Shown here: in pieces, positions 6,716 to 15,349 of the stretch | Layout of the letters: each line of letters starts with the position of its first letter | Numbering within the stretch: the first letter of the stretch is position 1 | NCBI RefSeq assembly: GCF_038594945.1 | Contig: NZ_JBCFYD010000001.1 | Location: 1,578,801-1,642,800, forward strand | Length of the DNA stretch: 64,000 bases | Direction: 5' to 3' | Source of the DNA: Fodinibius sp. Rm-B-1B1-1 | GTDB lineage: Bacteria; Bacteroidota; Rhodothermia; Balneolales; Balneolaceae | Position numbers and translations under genes: made by a program | The notes under the pieces: generated by a model | The model's database searches: none | What the model saw: the letters and a program-made list of their open reading frames with translations, nothing else | What the model was told of the DNA's origin: nothing

Positions 6716-9010
6716 TTAGTATAGTTGGAGTGAAATCTGTGCGTAATAAATGCGTCCGGGCAGGTACGAAAGCTGTTGTGGTCGGGTAAAGTCGAAGATG
6801 TTATCGATGCCAAACTGAATCTTATACTTGTCGGCGAATGTTTTTGCAACAGCGGAATTCCACAGCGTATATCCCTCTTCATATTCGCCGGAATCCACAA
6901 ATCCGTTGCCGTTAGCATCAAACCGACCATACCGACCATGCCACCGACCACGAATGTTAGTCTCGATATCCCAAGGTTTGTAATGGTAAAACAGCTTTAT
7001 ATTTGCTGAATGTTTAGACCGATTGAACATAGGCTCATACTTGCTAATCTCTTTTTGGATAGGGTTCCCATTTTCATCCTGAACGGTTTGGGTTTGCTGG
7101 ATTTGGCGTCGAGCATCTAAAAGCTGATATCCCAGTGATGCATTTAGTCCAGAAATGGGATTCCAGCGTATTTGTGTCTCGATACCCTGAGTATAAATTT
7201 GTTCGAGATTAAAGTAGCTATATACCGATTGTCCATTTGTTTTTTCAGCAATGGGGGCTGTTTCAATAAGATCATCCACATTATTTCTGAATGCATTGAT
7301 GCGCAGCTGTAGATCAGGCAGAGGGTAAAGATCGAAGCCCACGTTATATGCCCAGGATCGCTCGGCAGTAATCTCGCTAAGGTTGTCCAGGGGAAGTAGA
7401 ATGCGGTCAATCTTTCCTTCCTTATCTAACTGGGTAAGTTCCTCTTTAACCGTACTCGAACCTAATACCGTATAACCTACCGTGGGGTTAGAAAAGTTTA
7501 GGAAGAGCTGTCTAAAGTCGGGCGCTTTAAACCCACGGCCAACCGAACCGCGAAGCTGAAACCAATCGAAAAGCTCATATCGGGCCGAAAACTTGGGGCT
7601 AAACTGATTAGTATATTCACTGTGAGCATCGTATCGGAACCCGGCAATGAGATCCATCTTATTGGATGGAAGCCATTCGTGCTGTCCAAAAATGAAGATG
7701 TTTTGAAAGTCGGGATTGCCTTTATATCGTTCTGCCCTCAGTTGTTCCCAATTTAAGCCGGTTCCAAAAGTTGAAATATGGTTTGCATCCCATGAATAAT
7801 TCCCACGGATTTCAGCTTTTTGATAGGTTTGTTTAAAGGTATCGCGCTGATAAAGTTGATCATTTTCTTGATATACAAATTCACGCTCGGTTCGGTAGCC
7901 ACTGTAGTGATATTCTGTATCAATATTTAGTTTTGCGTTCACGTTAAAGTGGAAGGATGGTGTCAAGCTGTAGTCTTCCTGGATGGCCTTATCATTTAGC
8001 AAGGTGGGATTATCTTGCGAACCAATAAAGTCCGTGCTTTGCTGGGTTTCATGATAATACCGCGCATGTAAGGCTGTTTGAATTCGATCGCTGATAGCGA
8101 GCTCAGTACGATAGGTGCCGGTATAATTTTCATAATCGGGCACAGTTTGCGAAATAGATCCGGGTACGAGGCTATAGCCGGCAGAGCTGTTGCGATTAAA
8201 TGAAATATCATTTTGCCAGTTACTACTGTTCGATGAAATGTTAGTACCGATATCGAAAGTCTGGTTTGTACCGTAGCGCGAAGTGACATCCATCTCGAAA
8301 GGCCGATTCCCTTTTTCTGTGATGATATTGATAACCCCTGCCATGGCATCACTACCCCATAATGCAGAAGAAGGTCCCTTCATCATTTCAACTTGCTTTA
8401 TATTCCCCACACTTATGCGAGAGAGGTCAAGCGTACCAGCTGTTCTTCCGATCATCGGCTGACCATCAATCATGATGAGTGTATATTCAGGATCAAATCC
8501 CTGCACTTGAACCCCGGTACCGTGGTCGGAGGTTAATACGAGGCCGGTTTGTTCGGCAAGAACATCACTGAGTCGTGTATTGCCAGAATTTCTTATTTCA
8601 TCCTTCTTAATAACCGTAACTGGGGTGGGCACTTCCTCAATATCTTTTCGAGTACGGGTTGCAGTGACTACAACACTGGGCGCCTGGTAACGACGGGTAT
8701 GAAGCATAATCTGTAGTTCTTTTGTAGCATTATGTTTTACCTCTACCTGTTTCTCGGTTGTCTGATACCCTATTTTACTGATTGTGATGGAATGAGTGCC
8801 GGCCATCAGATCAGACAAAAAGAATCTCCCATTTTTATCAGTGATGTCTATCTGGTTATTATTTCCTAAGATCACGTATGCATCAGTTACCGGATCATTG
8901 TTGCTGTTAACAATCCGTCCTTTAATTTGACTGTTTTGTGCGAGACCAGTTTGGGTTAAAAGAAAAACAGAGGCCGTGAATAGCAGAGCTCTCATCATTA
9001 AACCAAGCAT
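6716..9010 (-). CDS. TonB-dependent receptor paired with HmuY (HmuR-like)
   Basis: A 764-residue outer-membrane receptor. It has a signal peptide to about residue 25 (Met6 is an alternative start), a CarboxypepD_reg-like domain (~26-112), a plug domain with LIMIDGQPMIGRTAG and SSALWGSDAMAGVINIIT, and a barrel with GFKAPDFRQLFLNF, a FRAP-box-like stretch seen in heme and vitamin B12 receptors. The C-terminus (YYAQISLQLY) ends in aromatic Tyr. It is the first gene of a unit with the HmuY-like lipoprotein and the CbiX-like chelatase, which points to heme or another tetrapyrrole. A 23-bp inverted repeat at 9060-9082 is just upstream and suits regulation by metal status. Confidence 0.88.
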   Translation of the reverse strand: MLGLMMRALLFTASVFLLTQTGLAQNSQIKGRIVNSNNDPVTDAYVILGNNNQIDITDKNGRFFLSDLMAGTHSITISKIGYQTTEKQVEVKHNATKELQIMLHTRRYQAPSVVVTATRTRKDIEEVPTPVTVIKKDEIRNSGNTRLSDVLAEQTGLVLTSDHGTGVQVQGFDPEYTLIMIDGQPMIGRTAGTLDLSRISVGNIKQVEMMKGPSSALWGSDAMAGVINIITEKGNRPFEMDVTSRYGTNQTFDIGTNISSNSSNWQNDISFNRNSSAGYSLVPGSISQTVPDYENYTGTYRTELAISDRIQTALHARYYHETQQSTDFIGSQDNPTLLNDKAIQEDYSLTPSFHFNVNAKLNIDTEYHYSGYRTEREFVYQENDQLYQRDTFKQTYQKAEIRGNYSWDANHISTFGTGLNWEQLRAERYKGNPDFQNIFIFGQHEWLPSNKMDLIAGFRYDAHSEYTNQFSPKFSARYELFDWFQLRGSVGRGFKAPDFRQLFLNFSNPTVGYTVLGSSTVKEELTQLDKEGKIDRILLPLDNLSEITAERSWAYNVGFDLYPLPDLQLRINAFRNNVDDLIETAPIAEKTNGQSVYSYFNLEQIYTQGIETQIRWNPISGLNASLGYQLLDARRQIQQTQTVQDENGNPIQKEISKYEPMFNRSKHSANIKLFYHYKPWDIETNIRGRWHGRYGRFDANGNGFVDSGEYEEGYTLWNSAVAKTFADKYKIQFGIDNIFDFTRPQQLSYLPGRIYYAQISLQLY

Positions 9011-9059
9011 ACAATAATCAGGCTATTTTATTTATAATGATTTTAAATAATGAATGAAT

Positions 9060-9082
9060 CTATTTAGAATGGATCTAAATAG
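9060..9082 (-). promoter_or_regulatory. Candidate operator, CTATTTAGA-N5-TCTAAATAG
   Basis: A perfect inverted repeat with 9-bp arms CTATTTAGA and TCTAAATAG around ATGGA, 50 bp upstream of the HmuR-like receptor start. A near-identical element is at 15178-15200 before the third receptor gene. The repetition at two iron/heme receptor promoters argues for one shared regulator. The half-site spacing differs from that of the boxes at 4814-4871, so it may not be the DtxR-type protein. Confidence 0.6.
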
Positions 9083-9157
9083 CAAGGAGGGTAGTGTAAT
9101 TTATTTGCTGAAAGGAGCTGTCCCTATTTGGAACGGATGGGAAAGAAGGGCTGGAGG

Positions 9158-10279
9158 TTATTTCGATCGGATAGGATTAGAACTGAAGTTATTTTCAGCT
9201 ACTTGTATCCGCTGCGTTCTACGTCGTCGCCAAATAATAAAGCCTGTGATAGATAGGATGGGAGGGGCTAATCCGGCTACGCAATAAATTAGTTTAGTTA
9301 GTACGCCACCCCAGTTTCCGAAATGGAGAGGATACGCAACGCTTAAAATATGATAGCTCCAATGTTTTTCTCGAATTAAGAAACGTTCGGTTTCCTCACC
9401 TGTTTGGGGATTGTATTCAATATGATTGGAGAATTCGTAATGGATTGGCCAGTCGGTATCCATACCTCCAAAGATGGTGATGGACTCTTTCGCAGTAGGT
9501 GGCATTTCGATGTAGGTGGGGGTAAAACCTGCAAGGTCAGTTGTTGATTTATCGATAAGGTTATCGAGTGAAACAGTAACGGAGGGAGGATCGGGAATAG
9601 GTTTTTGTTCACCTTTCGCGAGCTGATATACATTTGTCCCAACTACAATCAGAGATAGTAGAATGCCAGTTAGGGCCATTAACAAATTCATTAATAAAAC
9701 CCATACGCCCACACACCGATGAAGCTCGGATGAACCGCTGTGAAGGTTTCGAAAACGGGGACGTATTTTGAAGGTAAGTACCCGCCAAATAGATTTTCGG
9801 TAGAACCAAAATCCTGTGATGAGCGAGCCGATAAAACAAAGGCCTGCGAAAAAGAGTAATACTTCTCCCCAAAATCCTGCATGAAGTTTATAGTGAAGGT
9901 TTAACAGCCAGTAGGAAAAGGTTTCGTTGCCGTGCAGGTCACGCAAAATTGTTGCTTCTGTGGGATGTATATATAGAATACGTCTTCCTAAATCAGGCCT
10001 TCGTACTTGAGCTTCGATAGCCCGATTTGGTGTATCAGGAATATGTGAAATTCGCACGCCCCAGTTTGGATACTTTTCTTGTACAGCATGATAAGCTGCA
10101 TCAATATTGACAGAATCCTGGCTGTTATCTAAGTAAATAACATCTCTTTGAAGGTAATGTTCAATCTCATCATCAAATACAAGAAGTGAGCCAGAGAAAG
10201 CCATCACCAATATAAAAAGCCCGGCAATGAGACCGAGCCATTTATGAATGCCCAGTAAATCTTTCTTTGATATCCCCAT
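9158..10279 (-). CDS. PepSY-associated membrane protein, distal copy
   Basis: A 373-residue inner-membrane protein of the PepSY_TM family. It opens with IHKWLGLIAGLFILVMAFSGSLLVF (first membrane helix, with the conserved HKWLGL), has a periplasmic PepSY region (~40-135), further helices at about 145-170, 195-225 and 335-360, and ends in a basic cytoplasmic tail (WRRRRTQR). Family members lie beside TonB-dependent siderophore receptors and are thought to act in reductive iron release or siderophore handling; some contain iron-reductase activity (FpvG, FoxB types). It is the last gene of the run that starts with the receptor at 12651-15038. Confidence 0.85.
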   Translation of the reverse strand: MGISKKDLLGIHKWLGLIAGLFILVMAFSGSLLVFDDEIEHYLQRDVIYLDNSQDSVNIDAAYHAVQEKYPNWGVRISHIPDTPNRAIEAQVRRPDLGRRILYIHPTEATILRDLHGNETFSYWLLNLHYKLHAGFWGEVLLFFAGLCFIGSLITGFWFYRKSIWRVLTFKIRPRFRNLHSGSSELHRCVGVWVLLMNLLMALTGILLSLIVVGTNVYQLAKGEQKPIPDPPSVTVSLDNLIDKSTTDLAGFTPTYIEMPPTAKESITIFGGMDTDWPIHYEFSNHIEYNPQTGEETERFLIREKHWSYHILSVAYPLHFGNWGGVLTKLIYCVAGLAPPILSITGFIIWRRRRTQRIQVAENNFSSNPIRSK

Positions 10280-10301
10280 TTACAGCACTGCCCGTTAAAC
10301 G

Positions 10302-10625
10302 TTAGTTATTCAAGATATCATTAACCTCCAGCATTACAGAGGCTTCTTTTAAAGCGTGACAAATAGTATGGTATTCAGTTTTTGTAAAGCACATTTGTAC
10401 TTCTTTTAACTGTGTATTGATGATCATCTTTTCTGTACCGTTGCCAAAGGATATCGATCGTTTATTGAAATTCACGTCCAAAAGAGTATTAGTAAACTCT
10501 TTAAAGCTTTTGGGACTAAACTTTAGTAACAAGTTTTGATAATGAAGGATTATGTTATCACAGCAATGGCATTGTTCAACACTCAAGTTTTCTCTCTGAC
10601 TTAAGATTGTATTTGTTTTCTCCAT
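10302..10625 (-). CDS. Small unknown protein with CHCC motif, between two PepSY genes
   Basis: A 107-residue cytoplasmic protein with no signal peptide or membrane segment. An N-terminal CHCC cluster (residues ~19-22) is followed by a mixed alpha/beta region. I do not recognise it with certainty; it has the look of short Bacteroidota proteins grouped as DUF6686. It sits 3 bp after the PepSY gene at 10629-11846 and 22 bp before the next PepSY gene, so it is almost certainly cotranscribed with the iron-uptake genes. The Cys/His cluster could bind metal, but that is a guess. Confidence 0.7.
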   Translation of the reverse strand: MEKTNTILSQRENLSVEQCHCCDNIILHYQNLLLKFSPKSFKEFTNTLLDVNFNKRSISFGNGTEKMIINTQLKEVQMCFTKTEYHTICHALKEASVMLEVNDILNN

Positions 10626-10628
10626 ATG

Positions 10629-11846
10629 TCATGCAGGTATTCGTTCTTTGGGAGCGTCTGATTTTTTTCTTCGTTTGGCTAAGCGCTCTTCCCGAGCCCA
10701 CTGGCGTTTTTTGCGATCCCACCAGATGATAAATCCTGTAACGGGCAGACTGGCACAAATTAAGCTGGCAAAAAAAGCAATAATTTTACCAGGCAATCCG
10801 CCAATGGCCCCGATGTGGATGTCGTAATTCATGGCCACCAACTTTTCGCCGGCGTTTTTATCTTTATACCGATCTGCTGCAAGCAGTTCGCCTGTATATT
10901 GGTCAAATTCGAGATAACTTCGTCCGTAATACGTTTCCCCATCGGGACGTACCGTAGCGCTAATCGTAGCCTGAGAATCTGCTGGAGCAACAAGGGCAAT
11001 ACTGTTGGCTTTGGGGTATTGATTCCAGGCATTGTTGTATGCTTTATCCATGGGATTATCAGTGGTTTTAGTATCTGGAATAGTAGATACCACTTTTTCT
11101 CCAGGACCCGCAGGTAATGCATATTCACCGGTCCCTAAAAAGTGCATACTTTTTTTGGCAAAAGGGAAATACCAGTAAAGCCCGGTAAAAGCAATAATGA
11201 GCGAAAGCATTAGGAAATAAAACCCCAATACATTATGTAGATCATAGTTGACACGTCGCCATGTTGAGCCCCATTTTATTTTAAAGCTTTTTTGCTTGCC
11301 GGCCTTATTCCATTTTTTAGGCCACCAAAGAATCATCCCGCTAATGAGCAAAATGATAAAAACTACCGTACTCCAAACTACGATAGGTTGACCAATAGGG
11401 GTAGCTAAAAGCAGACTCCAATGAATACCTTTAATGATCTGAAAGAAATCGGTCTTCTCGTTGACAATACCTTCTATTTTGCCATTATAGGGATTGATAT
11501 ACGCCGTTTTGTAAGATTTCATGCTCCCAAAGTAGAACCAAGAGTCGGCACCGGCTTCATAGTACATGGCCGACCAGTTTTTTTGGGGATTCTTGTAGGT
11601 TGTTATCCCGTAGGAAAGCTGTTCGACACCAAGTGCATCGGCTGCTTTGGATTGGAGTTCTTCGATGGGTAAATGTTGCTGGGTTTCGGGCACTTGATCC
11701 GCAAAAAAGGTGTCGTGCCGCACCCAGTCGGAAATTTCTTGGTGAAATACATAAAGACAGCCGGTAATACTTAAGATGAGTACCACCAGTCCCGTGATGA
11801 GACCGAGCCAACGGTGAAGAAATAAGACAATCCCTTTGAAATCCAT
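10629..11846 (-). CDS. PepSY-associated membrane protein, proximal copy
   Basis: A 405-residue PepSY_TM protein. First helix LHRWLGLITGLVVLILSITGCLYVF (starting near residue 10), a PepSY region to about residue 135, helices at about 140-175, 205-230 and 355-385, and a very basic C-terminal tail (KRRKKS). The HRWLGL start and WSLLLATP, DLHNVLGFY and HIGAIGG blocks hold His residues that may carry heme, as in the related iron reductases. It starts 16 bp after the DUF4198 gene and is followed by the small CHCC protein and a second PepSY gene. Two paralogues in one operon suggests either a heterodimer or separate steps. Confidence 0.85.
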   Translation of the reverse strand: MDFKGIVLFLHRWLGLITGLVVLILSITGCLYVFHQEISDWVRHDTFFADQVPETQQHLPIEELQSKAADALGVEQLSYGITTYKNPQKNWSAMYYEAGADSWFYFGSMKSYKTAYINPYNGKIEGIVNEKTDFFQIIKGIHWSLLLATPIGQPIVVWSTVVFIILLISGMILWWPKKWNKAGKQKSFKIKWGSTWRRVNYDLHNVLGFYFLMLSLIIAFTGLYWYFPFAKKSMHFLGTGEYALPAGPGEKVVSTIPDTKTTDNPMDKAYNNAWNQYPKANSIALVAPADSQATISATVRPDGETYYGRSYLEFDQYTGELLAADRYKDKNAGEKLVAMNYDIHIGAIGGLPGKIIAFFASLICASLPVTGFIIWWDRKKRQWAREERLAKRRKKSDAPKERIPA

Positions 11847-11862
11847 CGTAGGTTATTTAGAT

Positions 11863-12600
11863 CTATTTATTAGCTTGTATAGTGTAAGTAGCTGTATGAC
11901 GTATAGCCTCGAAGTCGGTTCCTTGGAATGATCCAGATTGTTCCTCGGTATAAATAACTTCCAAGACATATTGGCCACTCCAAGGCAAGTTGAATGTAGT
12001 TTTTCCGTTTTCATTTGTAGTAACCGTCTTGGTCCATTGATCGGCAATGGTAACGATTACTTCTTGTTTAGCAACAGGTTTGCCGTTGAATAGAACGGTA
12101 AGATTGACTTGGTTTTCAGCTTGATATCCGCCAGAACTGTTATCTTTTATAAAAAGTTTAGGCTGGTTGGAAATAGTAGCTTCTGTTTTACCAGGATTTC
12201 CTATAGCGATCGAGGTAGAGGCATAAAAATTAGGTTTCAAAATGCCGAGATCATATTCCCGCCAGTCAACAACATTATTGCGTGTACTTTCGAGAATGAT
12301 AGTATAGCTCCCATTTTGGTCTGGGGTAAATTCGGCCGTGTAACGTTGATTACCTGCTACGGGTTCAAGTTTTGTTTTGTCGCCATTGGGGGCAACAAGC
12401 CAAAGGTCAAAATCGTCAACATCCTTAAAATTTTCGTCCACCTTTTCATAATAATTGTAGGTGTATTCTCCATAGTAGACATGTACTTGCTGCGTTTTTC
12501 CAATAGTGCCCGTTGCGTCGGTTTCCAGCCAGAGATTATGGGCTGATAGCTGGTTGATAATACCAAATACAAGGAGAAATAGTATCGTTAATTTTTTCAT
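11863..12600 (-). CDS. DUF4198 family periplasmic protein with predicted N-terminal His
   Basis: A 245-residue exported protein. The signal peptide ends ...NQLSA, giving a mature start HNLWLETD. The rest is beta-rich: an N-domain with GEYTYNYYEKVDENF and a C-terminal Ig-like region with GKPVAKQEVIVTI and GKTTFNLPWSGQYVLEV. This matches DUF4198, a family found beside metal-uptake systems whose members typically begin AHxxW after the signal. If cleavage is after Ala20, the first residue is His, which in unrelated proteins such as CopC and LPMOs binds copper. It follows the siderophore-type receptor, with a stem-loop at 12617-12640 between them, and precedes the PepSY genes. Confidence 0.8.
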   Translation of the reverse strand: MKKLTILFLLVFGIINQLSAHNLWLETDATGTIGKTQQVHVYYGEYTYNYYEKVDENFKDVDDFDLWLVAPNGDKTKLEPVAGNQRYTAEFTPDQNGSYTIILESTRNNVVDWREYDLGILKPNFYASTSIAIGNPGKTEATISNQPKLFIKDNSSGGYQAENQVNLTVLFNGKPVAKQEVIVTIADQWTKTVTTNENGKTTFNLPWSGQYVLEVIYTEEQSGSFQGTDFEAIRHTATYTIQANK

Positions 12601-12616
12601 GATAAAATGAAATAAG

Positions 12617-12640
12617 AAGCCCCTCTCAAATGAGGGGCTT
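12617..12640 (-). terminator. Stem-loop between receptor and DUF4198 genes
   Basis: A perfect 9-bp stem, AAGCCCCTC/GAGGGGCTT, with a 6-base loop, 10 bp past the receptor stop. The minus-strand tail (CTTATTTCATTTT) is only moderately T-rich, so it may act as a partial terminator or 3' stabiliser that lowers expression of the downstream PepSY genes relative to the receptor. Confidence 0.65.
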
Positions 12641-12650
12641 TGTTATGGAG

Positions 12651-15038
12651 TTAGAATTTGTAGGTGAATCCGGCAGTGATATTACGAGGACTCTGGGGAT
12701 TTACCGTAGACCATCCTTTGTAGTATTCCTCATCGGTGAAGTTGTTGAACTTCAGGTTAAGGCGATAGGTCTTTGCATCATAAAATATAGATCCGTTAAG
12801 AACGGTGTACGAAGGAATGGTGAATTGTCCGGTGTTTGAGCGATTGATGACATAGTTATCGCTTGCATAATTACCGCCGAATCCGAGTCCAAATCCTCTG
12901 AGTGACCCGGAAGTAAATCGGTAGCTAATCCAGCCGTTCAATAGATCTGAGGGACCGGCCTCTTCGGGACGACGATCTTGGAGGCTTGCGGTGCTGGTAC
13001 GTGTAATCTTACTCTCGTTATGGCTGTATCCGCCTGTAATATTTAAGCCGTTTACCGGTGAAGCATTTACCGTTAATTCAAAACCGCGGCTGTACTGTTC
13101 GCCATCTTGAATAGAATATTGGGCACGGTTGGGATCCGAGCGAACAATATCGGAGACTGTAATATCGTAATAACTTGCTGTGGCGGTCAGGCGATCATTG
13201 AATAGGCTTGATTTAACCCCCACTTCCCATTGGTTGGCCTGTTCTGGAGAAAAGCTTTCTACCGAACCATCACCCTGGGTGACAGGAGCGACGTTGTTGA
13301 AGCTATTCATATAGTTGGCAAAAATAGATACTTTATCTTCAATTGGTTTTAAGACTAATCCAAATTTGGGAGAGAGGGTCGTTTGCTCGTAGTCATCAGC
13401 TTCGGTTTCGAGGCTGCCGTTGTTTACAAAGTGATCGAGGCGAACGCTGGCCATTACCGAAAGCTGAGGCAATACATCTACCACATCTGAAACATAAGCG
13501 GAATATACTTGTTGCTCCGTACGGCTTTTTGAAACTCCGGCACTGGCCAACATAGTGTCCACTTTAGCTTTTGAGATGCCGGGTACGGAATTGTCGTTGT
13601 CCAGATTAAACATATCGTAACCGATATATCCTGTATTGTTACCGATCAGGTTTTCTTGCAAGAAATCGAGCCCAACAACTACGCGGTTTCGGAGTCCACC
13701 AAGTTCAAAATCTCCGTTAAAGTTCTGTTGGATATTGGTACCAATAGTTGTGGAGTTTTGATCGCTGATATAGCGTGCATAGTTATTGCCGGGAATTCCG
13801 ATTGTAGATATGTAGCTATAATAGCCATCTGACTGTGCTGAGCTACGTGACAGAACGGTTTGAGAACTCCAATTGTCAGAAATTTGATAGTTCATTTCTC
13901 CCTGTAGGCGAAATACAGGATTGCTGATGGTTAAATCATTTGTGGTGTACGAGTTCTCATTATCGTAATTAAGTTCCGAAATGTTGTTGTCTTCCAATGG
14001 TGCACTACGGTTCAGAAACAACATCGTTTGATTTGTTCCCTCAGAATGATAAAGCTCAGTATTGATCAGGAATGAGAGATCTTCATTAACCTGGTAGGAA
14101 AGGGAAGGAGCAAGAAAATAAGACTCATTGAATCCAGCATCCTGGAAACTATTACTTTTGTGGTAGGCGGCATTTATGCGAAGTGCTACGTCTTTTTCAG
14201 TGCTAATGGGCGTATTAACATCAGCGGTAACACGGTTAAGACCAAAGCTGCCTGTACGGTATGAAATATCACCACCAAAATTATCCGAAGGTTTCTTTGT
14301 GACTACATTTATGAGTCCACCATAAGAAGTAACGCTACTTCCAAAGAGTGTAGCAGAGGGACCTTTGATAAGCTCGACACGCTCTACATTTGCGGGATCA
14401 AGTGAGCCATTTGTCAATGAAGGAAGACCATTTAACATGTTTGGTTGTATCGTAAACCCGCGCATGGTATAATAGCCAGCTCCATCACCGCCGCGACCTG
14501 TAGATTCCCAAAGCTTGAATACACCGGGAGCATTATTAAGAACGTCTTCAAAGTCAGTAATAACCTGATCTTCAATAAGTTCAGTATTGATGGTATTATA
14601 AACCTGTGGGTTTTCTAAATCCTGAACAGGAAGCTTGGCGACATATTCACTGAATTCAGTACCAAATTTGTTGATTTGAGCTCCTTCAACGGTGATTTCC
14701 TGGAGCGACTCATTGGCATCAGAAAGGGTAATATTGATAGACAGTTCTTCACCACTTTCAACGGAGATAGATCTTCGTTGGTTGGCATATCCCACTGCCG
14801 AGACCACCAATGTATAATCGCCGGCAGGAATATCAGTAATGGAGTAATAGCCCTGGGCATTACTGGCAGAGCCAAACTGCGTACCCTGAAGGGCAACATT
14901 GATATCAGCAATTGGTTTTGATTCGGTGTTGGTAACTTGGCCTTCAATAACAGCTGACTGTGCAAAAGCTGAAGCAGTCAAGCTAAAACAGAAGAGCATC
15001 GTTAATAGAAGCTGATTAATATGTTCTTGGTACTTCAT
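12651..15038 (-). CDS. TonB-dependent siderophore receptor (FhuA/FecA type)
   Basis: A 795-residue outer-membrane receptor with a signal peptide (to about residue 27), a CarboxypepD_reg-like domain (~28-115, VIEGQVTNTESKPIADINV), a plug (~140-270, with VERVELIKGPSATLFGSS) and a barrel. The siderophore-receptor signature EQANQWEVGVKSSLFNDRL followed by YYDITVSDI and SRGFELTVNASPVNGLNI is clear, and the C-terminus ends in Phe (ITAGFTYKF). It heads a unit with DUF4198 and two PepSY membrane proteins, the usual company of Fe(III)-siderophore receptors. Two CTATTT/AAATAG inverted repeats lie 115-162 bp upstream. Confidence 0.9.
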   Translation of the reverse strand: MKYQEHINQLLLTMLFCFSLTASAFAQSAVIEGQVTNTESKPIADINVALQGTQFGSASNAQGYYSITDIPAGDYTLVVSAVGYANQRRSISVESGEELSINITLSDANESLQEITVEGAQINKFGTEFSEYVAKLPVQDLENPQVYNTINTELIEDQVITDFEDVLNNAPGVFKLWESTGRGGDGAGYYTMRGFTIQPNMLNGLPSLTNGSLDPANVERVELIKGPSATLFGSSVTSYGGLINVVTKKPSDNFGGDISYRTGSFGLNRVTADVNTPISTEKDVALRINAAYHKSNSFQDAGFNESYFLAPSLSYQVNEDLSFLINTELYHSEGTNQTMLFLNRSAPLEDNNISELNYDNENSYTTNDLTISNPVFRLQGEMNYQISDNWSSQTVLSRSSAQSDGYYSYISTIGIPGNNYARYISDQNSTTIGTNIQQNFNGDFELGGLRNRVVVGLDFLQENLIGNNTGYIGYDMFNLDNDNSVPGISKAKVDTMLASAGVSKSRTEQQVYSAYVSDVVDVLPQLSVMASVRLDHFVNNGSLETEADDYEQTTLSPKFGLVLKPIEDKVSIFANYMNSFNNVAPVTQGDGSVESFSPEQANQWEVGVKSSLFNDRLTATASYYDITVSDIVRSDPNRAQYSIQDGEQYSRGFELTVNASPVNGLNITGGYSHNESKITRTSTASLQDRRPEEAGPSDLLNGWISYRFTSGSLRGFGLGFGGNYASDNYVINRSNTGQFTIPSYTVLNGSIFYDAKTYRLNLKFNNFTDEEYYKGWSTVNPQSPRNITAGFTYKF

Positions 15039-15152
15039 AAATTTTCCTACAGATGTGTTCTAAATATTAGACTTTCGGTTCGTTAGCTAAAAGAAATGTC
15101 TGTATTTTGGGTTGTTAAAAGTTGCTCCCCAATGCATTAATGCTTATTTTGA

Positions 15153-15166
15153 CTATTTCTAAATAG
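15153..15166 (-). promoter_or_regulatory. Short inverted repeat CTATTT-CT-AAATAG
   Basis: Perfect 6-bp arms around two bases, 11 bp from the larger repeat at 15178-15200, with the same CTATTT/AAATAG half-site ends. It could be a second binding site of the same regulator with half-sites at a different spacing. Confidence 0.4.
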
Positions 15167-15177
15167 TAGGGCTGAAA

Positions 15178-15200
15178 CTATTTAGATTAATTCTATATAG
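15178..15200 (-). promoter_or_regulatory. Candidate operator, second copy of the 23-bp repeat
   Basis: CTATTTAGA-N5-TCTATATAG, identical to the element at 9060-9082 in the first arm and with one changed base in the second. It lies 140-162 bp upstream of the siderophore receptor start. Shared layout with the HmuR-like receptor promoter suggests coregulation by iron or heme status. Confidence 0.55.
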
Positions 15201-15349
15201 CAAGAAAAATTAACGATTTTTTTGTTAGAGGGGCAGAGCGAAAATGGTGTTGTCCTTCCTATATTAGCTGGACTTATTTTGGGCTAAATATTAGAGAGAT
15301 GCCTCATAGGGTAATATTTTGAATGCCTTTCCACTTTCGTGTACAAATG

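Larger units (their letters stand above)
15039..15349. other. 311-bp intergenic region with receptor control sites
   Basis: Holds the promoter region of the siderophore receptor gene and two inverted repeats (15153-15166 and 15178-15200). I see no coding frame, riboswitch signature or clear terminator in the rest; the part next to the DUF5777 gene end (15201-15349) shows nothing I can name. Confidence 0.6.

Noticed and set aside
9054..9287. 77-codon plus-strand frame opposite the end of the PepSY gene
   Set aside because: It overlaps the inverted repeat at 9060-9082 and the 3' end of a solid gene; the product has no recognisable feature.
11852..11872. TTTAGATCTA element between DUF4198 and PepSY genes as another 23-bp operator
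   Set aside because: Only an 8-bp TAGATCTA core is palindromic; the outer arms do not pair and it overlaps the DUF4198 stop region.
15039..15349. Riboswitch (cobalamin or TPP) before the siderophore receptor
   Set aside because: No conserved core sequences or plausible multi-stem fold were seen; only the AT-rich inverted repeats.
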